Shown piece by piece: positions 53,085 through 63,400 of a DNA stretch of 64,000 nt. Within the stretch, counting starts at the first letter, position 1. Every line of letters starts with the position of its first letter. Below the pieces are notes generated by a model. That model was given only the letters and a program-made list of their open reading frames with translations, was not told the DNA's origin and did no database searches. Both the position numbers and the translations under genes were made by a program. The DNA lies in assembly GCF_040270295.1 (NCBI RefSeq), contig NZ_JBELOE010000296.1; one strand, 5' to 3'. This DNA is from Catenovulum sediminis (GTDB lineage: Bacteria > Pseudomonadota > Gammaproteobacteria > Enterobacterales > Alteromonadaceae).

Positions 53085-54062
53085 ATGAATAAACAGAGCA
53101 TTATTAAAACGTCTGCCCTATTATTGATAACCTTTATTATTGGGTCTTATTTGTCCGTAAAATTTAGCGACAATCCGGCGCTAACCCACCACAAATTATC
53201 GCAAGTACCACCATTAGAAAAGCGACAAAGCCAGCCAATTCAACAAAACACTGTGGAAAAAGAGAGCAAGCAGAATGCTTTATCCAAAGCCGATTATTAT
53301 TTGCAGCAGATGAGCGAAAGTTCAAATGACAACGAGCTACTTAAAAAGCTGACAGAGCTGTTAGCAGAAGATGAACAGGCTGCACTGGAAGCGCTGAAAA
53401 ATCTCGATTATTTGATTTTTAGCGGGCGTCGTATCGGCAGGCTTTTGGTGACGCACTTTGCGCAATACCCTGATATTATTGATAGTATCAGCCACTTAGA
53501 AATGTTCAAAAACAGTCAAGCGCATTTTTTATATGAGGATGTTGCCGCTGGCCTATTAAGTTATCACGCCAGTCATATGAGCCCAACTACCCTGATAGCC
53601 TTTATAAGCCAAGACAAACACACTAGCATTGCACTAAAAGCTACACCCTCCGTCGGGCGGCAGATGATGAAGAATAAAGCAGACTCGGCCTGGGTCGCAG
53701 ACACAATTGCGAGCATGCCGAATATCAAAAATAAAGAGTCATTGCTATATGGTGCACTTGAGCAATGGCTGCAAACCGATCCCAACGGATTACTAAATTA
53801 CCTGAGTATTCAAGCGCACCGGCCTGCATATGACAGAGTGATCAGTCAGTATGTTCACCAGCATAAAGAAAGCAATCCAGAACAAGTACTAGAATGGGCG
53901 GAAAAGATAGAAAACCCTGAAAGTCGTTATATGGCGATTTATGCAACCGCGCAAGAACTGGCCCGCAAGTCACCCGAAACCTACCGTAGTTGGATTGCAA
54001 AAATTGATGAGCCTGAACTAAAATCTCGCATAGAAGAAGCGGTTGGTATATTCCCTCATTAA
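53085..54062 (+). CDS. Membrane-anchored helical protein, unknown function
   Basis: A 325-residue protein with a single N-terminal membrane segment (IIKTSALLLITFIIGSYL) and a largely helical, repeat-like exterior of about 280 residues. Its cadence (LLKKLTELLAEDEQAALEALKNLDYL, NPEQVLEWAEKIENPESRYMAIYATAQELARKSPETYRSWIAKI) resembles tandem helical pairs such as HEAT/TPR-like proteins. I do not recognise a family. ATG 53085 is preferred to an upstream GTG. It stands between unrelated genes with its own spacing and shows no obvious link to sugar use. Confidence 0.75.
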   Translation: MNKQSIIKTSALLLITFIIGSYLSVKFSDNPALTHHKLSQVPPLEKRQSQPIQQNTVEKESKQNALSKADYYLQQMSESSNDNELLKKLTELLAEDEQAALEALKNLDYLIFSGRRIGRLLVTHFAQYPDIIDSISHLEMFKNSQAHFLYEDVAAGLLSYHASHMSPTTLIAFISQDKHTSIALKATPSVGRQMMKNKADSAWVADTIASMPNIKNKESLLYGALEQWLQTDPNGLLNYLSIQAHRPAYDRVISQYVHQHKESNPEQVLEWAEKIENPESRYMAIYATAQELARKSPETYRSWIAKIDEPELKSRIEEAVGIFPH

Positions 54063-54239
54063 ACCTTTATCGGCTAAGGGTTTGCTTAAAGCGCTACGTC
54101 AATGTTTATCCTCGTATATTGGTGCCCTATTATAATAGTTTCAGATAAAGTGATTTTAAAACTTTTCGAGTCTGCTAAAAGCTGAGAACATTCTATACTT
54201 AGTTTAATATAATCTGTGATATTGGCATTTGGCATAGAA

Positions 54240-55199
54240 ATGATTAAACCTGAATTACCAGAAAATGAAGCAGAGCGGCTTCATGCATTAAGAACACTTG
54301 AAATTCTTGATACGTCTCATGAAGAAAGATTTGATCGCGTCACCCGAATGGCTAAACGTATTTTTGGTGTAGAAATTTCACTGGTGAGCTTGATTGATGA
54401 GAACAGACAGTGGTTTAAATCTAAGCAAGGTTTAGATGCATCTGAGACACCACGCGAAATATCATTTTGTGGTCACGCTATCAACCAAGAGGGATTATTC
54501 ATCATTCCAAACGCTATTGAAGATGAGCGGTTTGCTGATAATCCTTTAGTGACAGATGCACCCAATATTCGATTTTATGCAGGGTATCCGCTGAAGTTGC
54601 GACACGGCATCTACTTGGGAACACTATGTCTAATCGATTCAAAACCAAAGCACTTAAATAAAGAAGATGTCCAATTATTAAATGACTTAGGCGCTATGAT
54701 TGAGCAAGAGATTAGATCAATTCAATTAGCCACACTAGATGAGTTAACATTGATATCGAACCGAAGGGGCTTTTTGACACTCGCTGAGCATAGTCAAAAG
54801 GTGTGTCGCCGTAAACAAACGCCTATGTCAGTGATTTTGTTTGATCTGAATGACTTCAAACCTATTAATGATAATCATGGACATCATGAAGGTGATTTTG
54901 CGTTACGGCAGTTTGCCGAGGTGATGCGCAGTGTTTTTCGCGAAAGTGATGTGATAGGCAGACTCGGCGGGGATGAGTTTGTTGTTCTGTTATCGGATAC
55001 CGATGAACAAGGCATTGAAATTATTATGGAACGCTTTAAAACTGAAATGGACGCTATGAATCAGGCGATTAACAAACCTTACCGTATTGAATATACCTGC
55101 GGAGTGGCAAGCTTTGCGTATGATTCAGAGTTATCTCTGGAGGATATGATTGCGCAAGCTGACACTGTAATGTATGAAAATAAGAAAGAAGGCCGCTAA
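54240..55199 (+). CDS. GAF-GGDEF diguanylate cyclase
   Basis: A 319-residue cytosolic cyclase making cyclic di-GMP. An N-terminal GAF domain (about residues 20-155: ISLVSLIDENRQWFKS, SFCGHAINQEGLFIIPNA, YAGYPLKLRHGIYLGTLCLID) senses a small ligand. The GGDEF domain begins at TLDELTLISNRRGF, with FDLNDFKPINDNHGHHEGD and an intact GGDEF at residues 243-247. An inhibitory-site RESD sits exactly five residues before it, so product inhibition is expected. There is no membrane segment. ATG 54240 starts the family-typical MIKPELPENEAERLHALR. It could tie surface attachment to the same niche but has no clear operon partner. Confidence 0.93.
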   Translation: MIKPELPENEAERLHALRTLEILDTSHEERFDRVTRMAKRIFGVEISLVSLIDENRQWFKSKQGLDASETPREISFCGHAINQEGLFIIPNAIEDERFADNPLVTDAPNIRFYAGYPLKLRHGIYLGTLCLIDSKPKHLNKEDVQLLNDLGAMIEQEIRSIQLATLDELTLISNRRGFLTLAEHSQKVCRRKQTPMSVILFDLNDFKPINDNHGHHEGDFALRQFAEVMRSVFRESDVIGRLGGDEFVVLLSDTDEQGIEIIMERFKTEMDAMNQAINKPYRIEYTCGVASFAYDSELSLEDMIAQADTVMYENKKEGR

Positions 55200-55346
55200 A
55201 GTCCGCCAGTTTCATACTGTTAATATAGCCTATGGCGCAAGCGAACGGGGCGAGCGAACTACTGAAAATGATGTTAACTCGCCCAGTGCGTTAATTGTAT
55301 TAATCTAATGCGTTCTATTTATTATTTTTCTTACTCTGGAAGCTTA

Positions 55347-55384
55347 CTTCTAGTACTTGCTTCTAGTACTTGCTCCTAGTCCCT
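55347..55384. repeat. 13-bp tandem repeat at a gene end
   Basis: CTTCTAGTACTTG occurs twice in tandem (55347-55372) and is followed by a degenerate third copy running into the stop of the beta-helix lipoprotein gene. Possible slippage-prone site. Confidence 0.6.
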
Positions 55385-57644
55385 ACTCTTGGTCGATAAT
55401 TGCATGTACGCCTGCCGTCCATTGTACAGAGCCTCTTTCATACGCGCCGACATCAGGTGCTTCACCCACAACATTTTTAGCAAATCCACTGATATCCATC
55501 GCAGCATCAATTAATACACTATCGGGTTTAGGCATAAAGTTTCCGCCCTCCGCATCCATAAAAGGCGATTCGCTGTCAATAATGTTATTTTGTAAGTCGT
55601 AGGCCGCGGTTTTCAACCAATCGGCTTTGCTTGAGTAATTATTCCATACTCGGTTATCTTTTTGCTCGTAACCATTTACCCATGCATCCATCGCATTTCC
55701 AGGATTCCATAAGGTGTTGTGATACATATCGTTTTGCCAAATGGCCCAGTTTAATTGTAAGCCAGACCAGGTCACATTCCAGACCACGTTGTGGTGTACC
55801 AAATAACCTTTACTGTTATTGTCTAAATAAATACCGGCCGCACGACCATCGGCGTAGTCAGGGCCGTAAGAGTCATGAAACCAATTATGGTGAATTGAGG
55901 TATTTTTTAAATCGTTATTGCCGACAGTATAAAATACACCGCCGTCGTTATTGATCAGCATTCCGTGTGAAACGTCGTTATAGGCGATTTCACCATTTTG
56001 GCCCGGATAAAAAATACCATCACGCCCAAAATGTGAAATGGTATTTTTTAATATTTTGACGTTATCCGCGCCGGTTCTGATTGCTGATGCGTGTATACCC
56101 ACTGAATTAAAATAGCGGATGACATTGTTTTTGACAATTGAGCCAACCCCTTTTCCGCCCCAACCTAAGATATTAATAGCAACCAGTGAGCCGTGTTCTA
56201 ATATATTGCCGGCTATAGTGGCATGATGCGCACTGACTAAAATTGAACCATCTCCCACTTGGGCATCTGTATTATCCAGTTCATCTAATCGTTCACGTCC
56301 GTGCGTAATGATGTTGTCGGTTACTTTTGCGTAATTGCCGTTCACCACAATACCTGCACCAAATACTTTAAAAGCACGCACTTCAACGTGCTCACCATTA
56401 ATGATTATCGCGTCTTTTTGTGTAGCAATTTCGACCGTATCATCTGCTGGTTTTTCACCATTGGCGGTTTGTAAATATAAAGTTTCAGTTTGCGCGTCAT
56501 AAAACCATTCATTGGCGTGATCTAACAAATTCAGCTTGCCGAACACATACAAACGGCCATAGTTCTCGTTACGGTAAATGCTTGGGTTATGTGGCGAAAA
56601 AGGCCACTTGTTAATATCAATGGCTTGGTAATAAAGTTTACCGGGTTGTTGATCGGTTATTTTACGTGTCCAACTGGTGCCTGAGTGTGCCCCTAAATAC
56701 CATACATAACCATCTGTTAAATTATCCGGTAAACCACTCGCTTCGATCACTGAGCCATCTCCGCCATCTATTGGGTGAGCATCGATGGTAAACCTATCAT
56801 CGTCAGTATTGTTCGGCCATCGGGCTAAATCCATTATTTTGCCTTGGTGATAAACCTGATTATGGGTATCGCCCAACGACATTTTAACTTGGGTTTTATA
56901 AATACGACCTTCGTGCAACTGCCAGTTATTGACTGTTTGGGTACCTTTTAAATAAACATCTTCACCATTGGCGGCTTGAAACAAAATCGGTGCTTGTTCC
57001 GTGCCATTTGCATCAATTTTAAGTACTTCGTGATATACCCCGCCTCTGACAATACAGGTATCACCCGGTTGCATCACTGACTGAGCTTTGGCAAATGTTT
57101 TAAAGGGGTTTTCTTTTGAACCATCATTTGCATCATCACCTTGTAACGAAACGTAGTATGCGGTATCCGGTTCTGGAGCCGGACAACCTTGATGCTCTGC
57201 CACGCCTTTTACTTGCGGGCAATTATCGTCGGTGTTTGCAACACCATCATAATCATCATCTTTAGGGTATGGGCAGCCAGCTAAACTTTCCGGCCCTTTT
57301 TGTTCAACACAGGCATCATCCTCATCCATTATGCCGTCTGAATCTGTGTCTTTTTGTGCAATAACCGGACAACCCTGATTATCTGCATTGCCCGCTTCGT
57401 TAGGGCAGTTGTCTAACCGGTCAATAACAGTGTCTTGGTCTGTATCTTTGTCTGGGCATCCATTGTTGGCTGAGATCCCTGCTTCATTAGGGCATGCATC
57501 TTGTGCGTCGGCAATGCCATCCATATCCGTATCTTCAATGGTTGTATCAGTTTCATCCTTTGCCGTTGAGCCTGAACCACCGCCGCACCCGCATAGGATC
57601 ACTAAACTGAATAAGCTCAGTGCGATTTGTTTTTTTAATAACAC
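55383..57644 (-). CDS. Lipoprotein with thrombospondin-type-3 repeats and right-handed beta-helix
   Basis: A 753-residue protein starting at GTG 57644, chosen because AAGGGGAAGG lies directly upstream and the lipoprotein signal (LLKKQIALSLFSLVILCGC) then begins at the start. ATG 57725 would add 27 residues without signal features. After the lipobox come four calcium-binding type-3 repeats (DTDMDGIADAQDACP, DTDQDTVIDRLDNCP, DTDSDGIMDEDDACV, DDDYDGVANTDDNCP). These are followed from about residue 160 by a beta-helix domain that opens YYVSLQGDDANDGSKENPFKTFAKAQSVMQPGDTC. That opening is common to beta-helix glycosidases and lyases, but the exact family is unclear. The type-3 repeats probably act as a calcium-stiffened stalk. 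Confidence 0.82.
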   Translation of the reverse strand: MLLKKQIALSLFSLVILCGCGGGSGSTAKDETDTTIEDTDMDGIADAQDACPNEAGISANNGCPDKDTDQDTVIDRLDNCPNEAGNADNQGCPVIAQKDTDSDGIMDEDDACVEQKGPESLAGCPYPKDDDYDGVANTDDNCPQVKGVAEHQGCPAPEPDTAYYVSLQGDDANDGSKENPFKTFAKAQSVMQPGDTCIVRGGVYHEVLKIDANGTEQAPILFQAANGEDVYLKGTQTVNNWQLHEGRIYKTQVKMSLGDTHNQVYHQGKIMDLARWPNNTDDDRFTIDAHPIDGGDGSVIEASGLPDNLTDGYVWYLGAHSGTSWTRKITDQQPGKLYYQAIDINKWPFSPHNPSIYRNENYGRLYVFGKLNLLDHANEWFYDAQTETLYLQTANGEKPADDTVEIATQKDAIIINGEHVEVRAFKVFGAGIVVNGNYAKVTDNIITHGRERLDELDNTDAQVGDGSILVSAHHATIAGNILEHGSLVAINILGWGGKGVGSIVKNNVIRYFNSVGIHASAIRTGADNVKILKNTISHFGRDGIFYPGQNGEIAYNDVSHGMLINNDGGVFYTVGNNDLKNTSIHHNWFHDSYGPDYADGRAAGIYLDNNSKGYLVHHNVVWNVTWSGLQLNWAIWQNDMYHNTLWNPGNAMDAWVNGYEQKDNRVWNNYSSKADWLKTAAYDLQNNIIDSESPFMDAEGGNFMPKPDSVLIDAAMDISGFAKNVVGEAPDVGAYERGSVQWTAGVHAIIDQE

Positions 57645-57686
57645 AACCCTTCCCCTTAATTTAAAATTGGCTAACAAATAATGCAA

Positions 57687-57698
57687 ACTGTTAACAAT
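57687..57698 (-). promoter_or_regulatory. Operator-like motif near beta-helix lipoprotein start
   Basis: On the minus strand this reads ATTGTTAACAGT, one base from the shared 12-mer, 43 bases before GTG 57644. Confidence 0.4.
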
Positions 57699-57899
57699 GC
57701 TATCAGGTTTGCTTGTGAGCATCAATTTTTATATATGAGTCTTGGTTTTCTGCCAGCGCTAGCATCGGTGATATATTTTGTCTGCCAGGTATTGCTGGTT
57801 ACGACTGAATTAACAAAACGCAAATAATACAAAGTATTAGGCTGGAGGAATTTATTACATGTTATCCACGATAACCTAATATATAAACTGGTTGATTTG

Positions 57900-57934
57900 A
57901 TTGTTAACATTGGTTAAATTGTTGTCAACAATTT
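57900..57934. promoter_or_regulatory. Composite operator upstream of GH86 and beta-helix genes
   Basis: The 12-mer ATTGTTAACATT (57900-57911) is followed by a perfect 19-bp palindrome, AAATTGTTGTCAACAATTT (57916-57934, 9-bp arms around one T). The same pair occurs in the GH50/sulfatase gap at 40216-40243. The rest of 57699-58107 shows no gene. The TTGT...ACAA symmetry suggests a dimeric repressor. Confidence 0.6.
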
Positions 57935-58107
57935 ACACTTTAGGGTGGATTTAAATCTATACTATTGATATATAAAGAAACATGTATCTTAGCAATGAGG
58001 TTCAGATAAGCATATGGATTTAAATAACTTGCATTTGTATATAAAATGAATATTCTCTATATGAATTTGCGGGGAAGTTTAGAAACGTTTAACTTAGAGA
58101 GTATATT

Positions 58108-60432
58108 ATGAAAAAGTGCAACAAAATTCGCTTATCTCAACTCAGTTTATCTATTATTTTTGCCTTGTCAGTTACAGCTTGTGGTAGCAGTAGTAGTCAA
58201 GATTCAAACAATTCCAATACAGACGAGCCTGTGCAAGTTACACCAGACACCACACCCGAGGTATTCAGTATCGCTGAAATGCAAGCTGTCACGCCGGGCG
58301 AACAGGTACAAAGTTCACCTATTTCGGTAACGGGCATTAATGTAAAAACCGCAGTTTCCGTTCAAGGCGGAGAATATTCTATCGCGGGTGGTGAATTCAC
58401 TAGTGAAAATGGATTTGTTAAAAATGGTCAGAACATTGTTTTGCGCACAACGGCCGCGCAACAATACGGCACAAGTCAAAAAGTAACACTGACCATAGGC
58501 ACACTGTCACGTGATTTTGTTGTGACAACCGATTCTGTTGAGTATCAGGTTGATGTTAATTTAAATCTTAGTCATAAAAAAGGCGGGGTTGATTCGTTTG
58601 ACCGTAGCCGCTATATCACGATGCATATTGGAACCCGAGACAATGAATGGCCTGATAATCAAACCCAAAAACAATTTATCGAAGATTATGATGTTTATTA
58701 TGGGCGAAATAACGGCGTTTTGCCCTGGCAGCTCAATCGCCTTAAAGATACTGCGGTAAATGGTGTGGTTGATGATGCGCAAATGACAACATTTGGTAAT
58801 CAAACCAAAAATAATTATGCAAATGATACTTTTGAACATCAGTTTGAAAACAGAATGAGCAATATGATGTACGGTGGTCAACCGTCTATGTATCCGCATA
58901 AAGAATATGATACCTGCAGCGCTACAAACTGTTACGGAAATGATTGGGTTGCTGGTTATGATGAGTACGCCCGTTTTGTCAGCGAGTGGTTAAGCAAGTA
59001 CTTTGGTGACGGGGGGACTACGGGTGAAAAGAAACCTCAAATCATAGAGGTAATGAACGAACCTTTTGTTCACTCAGACGATTTAAATTCAAGCAATGCC
59101 AATATTACAGAGCTACATAAGGTGGTCGCCGAACGTTTACACCAGGATCACCCCGGTATCAAAGTGGGGGGCTATACCGCCGCTTATCCAGCGCTAGAAG
59201 CCAATAATTCAAACTTTGACTTGTTTGATAATACGTGGAAAACCTTTATCGATAATGCAGGTGACGCCGTCGATTTTTATTCCATACATTTATACGATGG
59301 CCACAACAATAGCGAAGCGATGTTTAGATCGGGTGCAAACATTGAAGCAATACTCGATATGATTGAACACTACAGCGTATTGCAAGTTGGCGAAGCTAAA
59401 CCTTGGGTGATTTCTGAGTATGGGTTTTACTCTCCGTTTTATAAAAGTACACCTTATTCTAAAAAAGAAGACTGGTGGAATTTACGCTCTTTTTCTTCAA
59501 TCATGATGCAGTTAATGGATAAGCCGGATCAAATTATGACGTCAATGCCATTTTTTATCCTTAAAGCTTTGTGGTCAGGTAACAATGGGGTCGATGAGGA
59601 AGGACATCGCTACCCGTCCCGCTTATTTGTCTTAGAAGAAGAGCTCGATGGTAGCATTAATGTTACTGATAATGGCGGTAATTGGGTTTACTCTGAGCTG
59701 AAAAAATTCTACGAGTTATGGTCGGACGTAAAGGGTAAACGCGTTGATAGCAAACCGTCTGATTTAGATTTGCAGACCGATGCCTATATTGATGGCAACA
59801 CCTTGTATTTTATCGTCAATAATCTAGAGCATGAAGACGTCACCTTTAACTTTAATTTAATAGATAAACATAACACGCCGGTTAATGGCATTAGCTATAA
59901 ACACTTATATTTTGATGAAGCACAAAATGCGCCGGTACATGATCAAGGTGATTTAACAAAAGACACAACTGAGTTTACTGTCAATGCCTTTGCAACCGTA
60001 ATTTTGAAAGTAGATTACGCTTCAGCATTAACCATTAATGAAGAGATGACCGAAACTAAATACTATGCTGATAAATTCAAGCAGCCGATTAAAGCCAATA
60101 CGGCAGTTGATTTCGCAATCAATTCAGTACAAAAAGGCACCGCCAATGGTGAAGCGGTTTTACGTTTAGGGATAGGTCGCGCGCATAATTTATCTTTAAC
60201 ACCGAGTGTTACAGTAAATGGTACAGAAATCCCCGTACCCAGTGATTTTAGAGGTTACAGCCAAGACACGCGTGATAGCTTTTTTGGTGTGATTGAAGTG
60301 CCTGTACCGTACAGTGCGCTGCAACAAAACAATCTGGTGAAAGTACAGTTTCCAGATGCCGGTGGTTTTGTTTCTAGTGTCACTATGCAGGTATTTGAAA
60401 GCTCTGTTGAATTAAATCGTTTTAATCAGTAA
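58108..60432 (+). CDS. GH86 beta-agarase/porphyranase, lipoprotein
   Basis: A 774-residue GH86 enzyme with lipobox SVTAC. A short N-terminal beta domain (about residues 40-150) precedes the barrel, which carries acid/base Glu318 in VMNEPFVHSDD and nucleophile Glu437 in VISEYGFY, with SIHLYDGHNNSEAMFRSGANIEAILDMIEHYS between. C-terminal sandwich domains follow (INGNTLYFIVNNLE-like and VTVNGTEIPVPSDFRGYSQDTRDSFFGVIEVPVPYS). That last stretch parallels SINGFALSVPNNW...DDFFGAIEIPVPSEY of the first GH86. It lacks the Ig-like and CBM modules of that paralogue, suggesting a cell-surface enzyme versus a freely secreted one. GH2 follows 49 bases downstream. Confidence 0.92.
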   Translation: MKKCNKIRLSQLSLSIIFALSVTACGSSSSQDSNNSNTDEPVQVTPDTTPEVFSIAEMQAVTPGEQVQSSPISVTGINVKTAVSVQGGEYSIAGGEFTSENGFVKNGQNIVLRTTAAQQYGTSQKVTLTIGTLSRDFVVTTDSVEYQVDVNLNLSHKKGGVDSFDRSRYITMHIGTRDNEWPDNQTQKQFIEDYDVYYGRNNGVLPWQLNRLKDTAVNGVVDDAQMTTFGNQTKNNYANDTFEHQFENRMSNMMYGGQPSMYPHKEYDTCSATNCYGNDWVAGYDEYARFVSEWLSKYFGDGGTTGEKKPQIIEVMNEPFVHSDDLNSSNANITELHKVVAERLHQDHPGIKVGGYTAAYPALEANNSNFDLFDNTWKTFIDNAGDAVDFYSIHLYDGHNNSEAMFRSGANIEAILDMIEHYSVLQVGEAKPWVISEYGFYSPFYKSTPYSKKEDWWNLRSFSSIMMQLMDKPDQIMTSMPFFILKALWSGNNGVDEEGHRYPSRLFVLEEELDGSINVTDNGGNWVYSELKKFYELWSDVKGKRVDSKPSDLDLQTDAYIDGNTLYFIVNNLEHEDVTFNFNLIDKHNTPVNGISYKHLYFDEAQNAPVHDQGDLTKDTTEFTVNAFATVILKVDYASALTINEEMTETKYYADKFKQPIKANTAVDFAINSVQKGTANGEAVLRLGIGRAHNLSLTPSVTVNGTEIPVPSDFRGYSQDTRDSFFGVIEVPVPYSALQQNNLVKVQFPDAGGFVSSVTMQVFESSVELNRFNQ

Positions 60433-60481
60433 ATGCTGGATAAATGAAAAACCATAACCGAGGCGAATAGTTGGAAATACA

Positions 60482-63400
60482 ATGAAAATTAAATTAACCC
60501 TTGTATGTTTGTTGGGACTAAATTTGACTGCTTGTGCAATCAGTTCAAATTCAGGTAACCAAACGCATACTGACTCTGCTCAAGTCACGCATAAAGATTG
60601 GGAAGCGCCTGAGATTATTTCACGTAATCGCCTGCCAACCCGAGCGGTGCCCTACTCATATGCAAGTGTTGATGAAGCACGTGTGATGGATCGTGAAAAT
60701 AGTCATTTAATTAACTTAAATGGCGATTGGTTATTCAGTTATCAGCCTGATGACGAAAATATCGATCAGTCTTTCACCCGGCCTGATTTTGATGCCAGTG
60801 GCTGGAAGACGCTTCCCGTGCCTTCTAACATCGAGCTGCACGGTTATGGTATCCCGTATTACACCAATACTCAGCTCCCTTTTTATTCAAATGGGGGGAG
60901 CTCACCGTTACCGGATACCACACCTAAAATCAGTTTAGCGAATCCGGTTAGCAAATATATCAAATCATTTGAAGTACCGGATAACTGGCAAGATAAACAA
61001 GTCATCATACATTTCGGTGGGGTTTCATCGGCATTTTATGTGTGGGTTAACGGCCATAAAGTGGGTTACAGTCAGGGCAGTCGACTACCGGCTGAATTTG
61101 ATGTGACACCTTATGTAAAAGCGGGCGAAAATAAACTCGCGCTACAGGTGATGCGTTGGAGTGACGGCAGTTATTTAGAAGGTCAGGATATGTGGAAAAT
61201 CAGTGGCATTCATCGTGAAGTGCTGCTGTTGGCGCGCCCTAAAGTCGCTATTAGAGACTATTTTGCCCGTCCTAAACTTGCCGCCGATTATCAAAGTGCC
61301 GAGCTTCAGGTGCGCCCGTTTTTAACCGTCAGTGATAACAGTAAACTGAAAGGTTGGACGGTAAAAAGCCAGTTGTATTTGAATGATCAGGCGGTATTTA
61401 AACAGCCCCACCAAATAAATGCTGATTTGGTTATGCAGGCTTATCCGCAACGTGAAATTATTCAGTTTGATTTAATCAATTTAAAAGTTGATAAACCTAA
61501 ACTCTGGAGTGCAGAAAGTCCTAACTTATATACGCTTGTGCTGTCACTTTATAATGACAAAGGTGAACTGGTTGAAGCAAAAAGTAACAAAGTGGGTTTT
61601 CGCGACGTAAAAATAGACGAACAAACCGGTGAGTTATTGGTTAATGGCAAAAGTATTAAAATCATCGGTGCAAACCGTCATGATCATAATGCTATACGCG
61701 GCAAAGCATTGACCCGTGCGGATATGGAAAATGACGTTAAACTCATGAAACAGTTTAATTTTAATTCAGTTCGAACGGCGCATTATCCAAACGACCCTTA
61801 CTTTTTAGAATTGTGCGATCGTTATGGTTTGTATGTCATGGACGAAGCGAATGTTGAAAGCCATTTATTTGGTGGTCAATTTTCCAACAGCCCGGCTTGG
61901 GTACCAGCCATAATGGATAGAATTATGCGCATGGTTGAACGCGATAAAAACCATCCGTCTATTATTTCCTGGTCGTTGGGTAATGAGTCTGGCATGGGGC
62001 CGGCGCATGCCGCTGCTGCAGGCTGGATAAAAGACTATGACAGTAGCCGTTTTGTGCATTATGAAGGCGCTCAGGGCCAACCCGAGCACCCAGATTTTAT
62101 TCAGCCTCCTCGTGGTTGGTATTGGGTACCGGAAAAAATGGAAGCACTGGGTCGTTTAACACCGATGGCGAATCCGACCGATCCGAGTTATGTGGATGTG
62201 ATCAGCCGCATGTATCCAAGCGTTGACTATTTAAAAGGTTTATCTGATAGCCCTTATATTAAAAGACCTATCTTAATGTGCGAATACGAACATGCGATGG
62301 GTAACTCATTGGGCAATTTAGATGAGTTCTGGCAACTGATTTGGTCACGCAAAAACTTAATTGGCGGATATATCTGGGATTGGATGGACCAAGGCTTAGA
62401 GCATCAAACCGAGTCCGGTGAAACTTATTTAGCCTACGGTGGTGATTTTGGCGACACACCCAATTCAAAAGCGTTTAACCAAAATGGTATTGTTGATTCA
62501 TATGGTAACCCAACGCCAGAATTGCATCATGCCAAATATGTTTTTCAGCCAGTGCACTTTAATGCGGTGGATTTGACGCAAGGTAAAATTAAATTAACCA
62601 ATCGTTTGTTCCACACTAATTTGCAGCAGTATCAGATTAGTTGGCAGTTAATGGCAGATAATCAGGTTATTGCAACCTCGGTTTTGCCTGCATTAGATCT
62701 CGCACCACAACAATCTAAAACGTTGCAATTATCCTTAACTAAACCAGCAATTGAACCGGGTGTGCGTTATTGGTTACGTTTATCGGTGCAAACGACAGAA
62801 GATAACCTTTGGTCGGATGCTGGTTACGAAGTGGCGAAAGAGAAATTTGAGCTAACAGATTGGTATCAAAAACCCATTGATATAAGCACAAAACAAGCCG
62901 CGCGTTTAAAAGTAACTGAACAGGCTGGCAGGTTGATCATTGAAGCGAAAGATTTCACCATTGAGTTTGACAAACAAAATGGCTACTTAACCTCTGTTGA
63001 TAGCCACTTTGCTGCTGATAATTCAGCCTCGGGTGAAAATAAGCAAGCTATTTTGGTTGCGCCGTTAAAACCAAACTTTTGGCGAGCACAAACGGACAAT
63101 GATAAAGGTGCATGGAAATCGCATCAAACTCTGGCTTTTTGGAAAACGGCGGCTGATAAACTAACGCTGCAGAACTTTGTTTACCGACAAAATGCACAAG
63201 GCGTTCAAGTGGCTATCAGCCATGCGTTGGATCAGCACATTAAAGTAGAACACAGTTATCTCATAAATGATCAGGGTGAGATAAAAGTAAGTGTTAACTT
63301 ACAGACTGACGCAGAGTTGCCGCCAATGAAACGTTTTGGCATGCAAACGGGAATTGCGCAAAACTTTAACCAAGTAACCTATTATGGACGCGGTCCGTTT

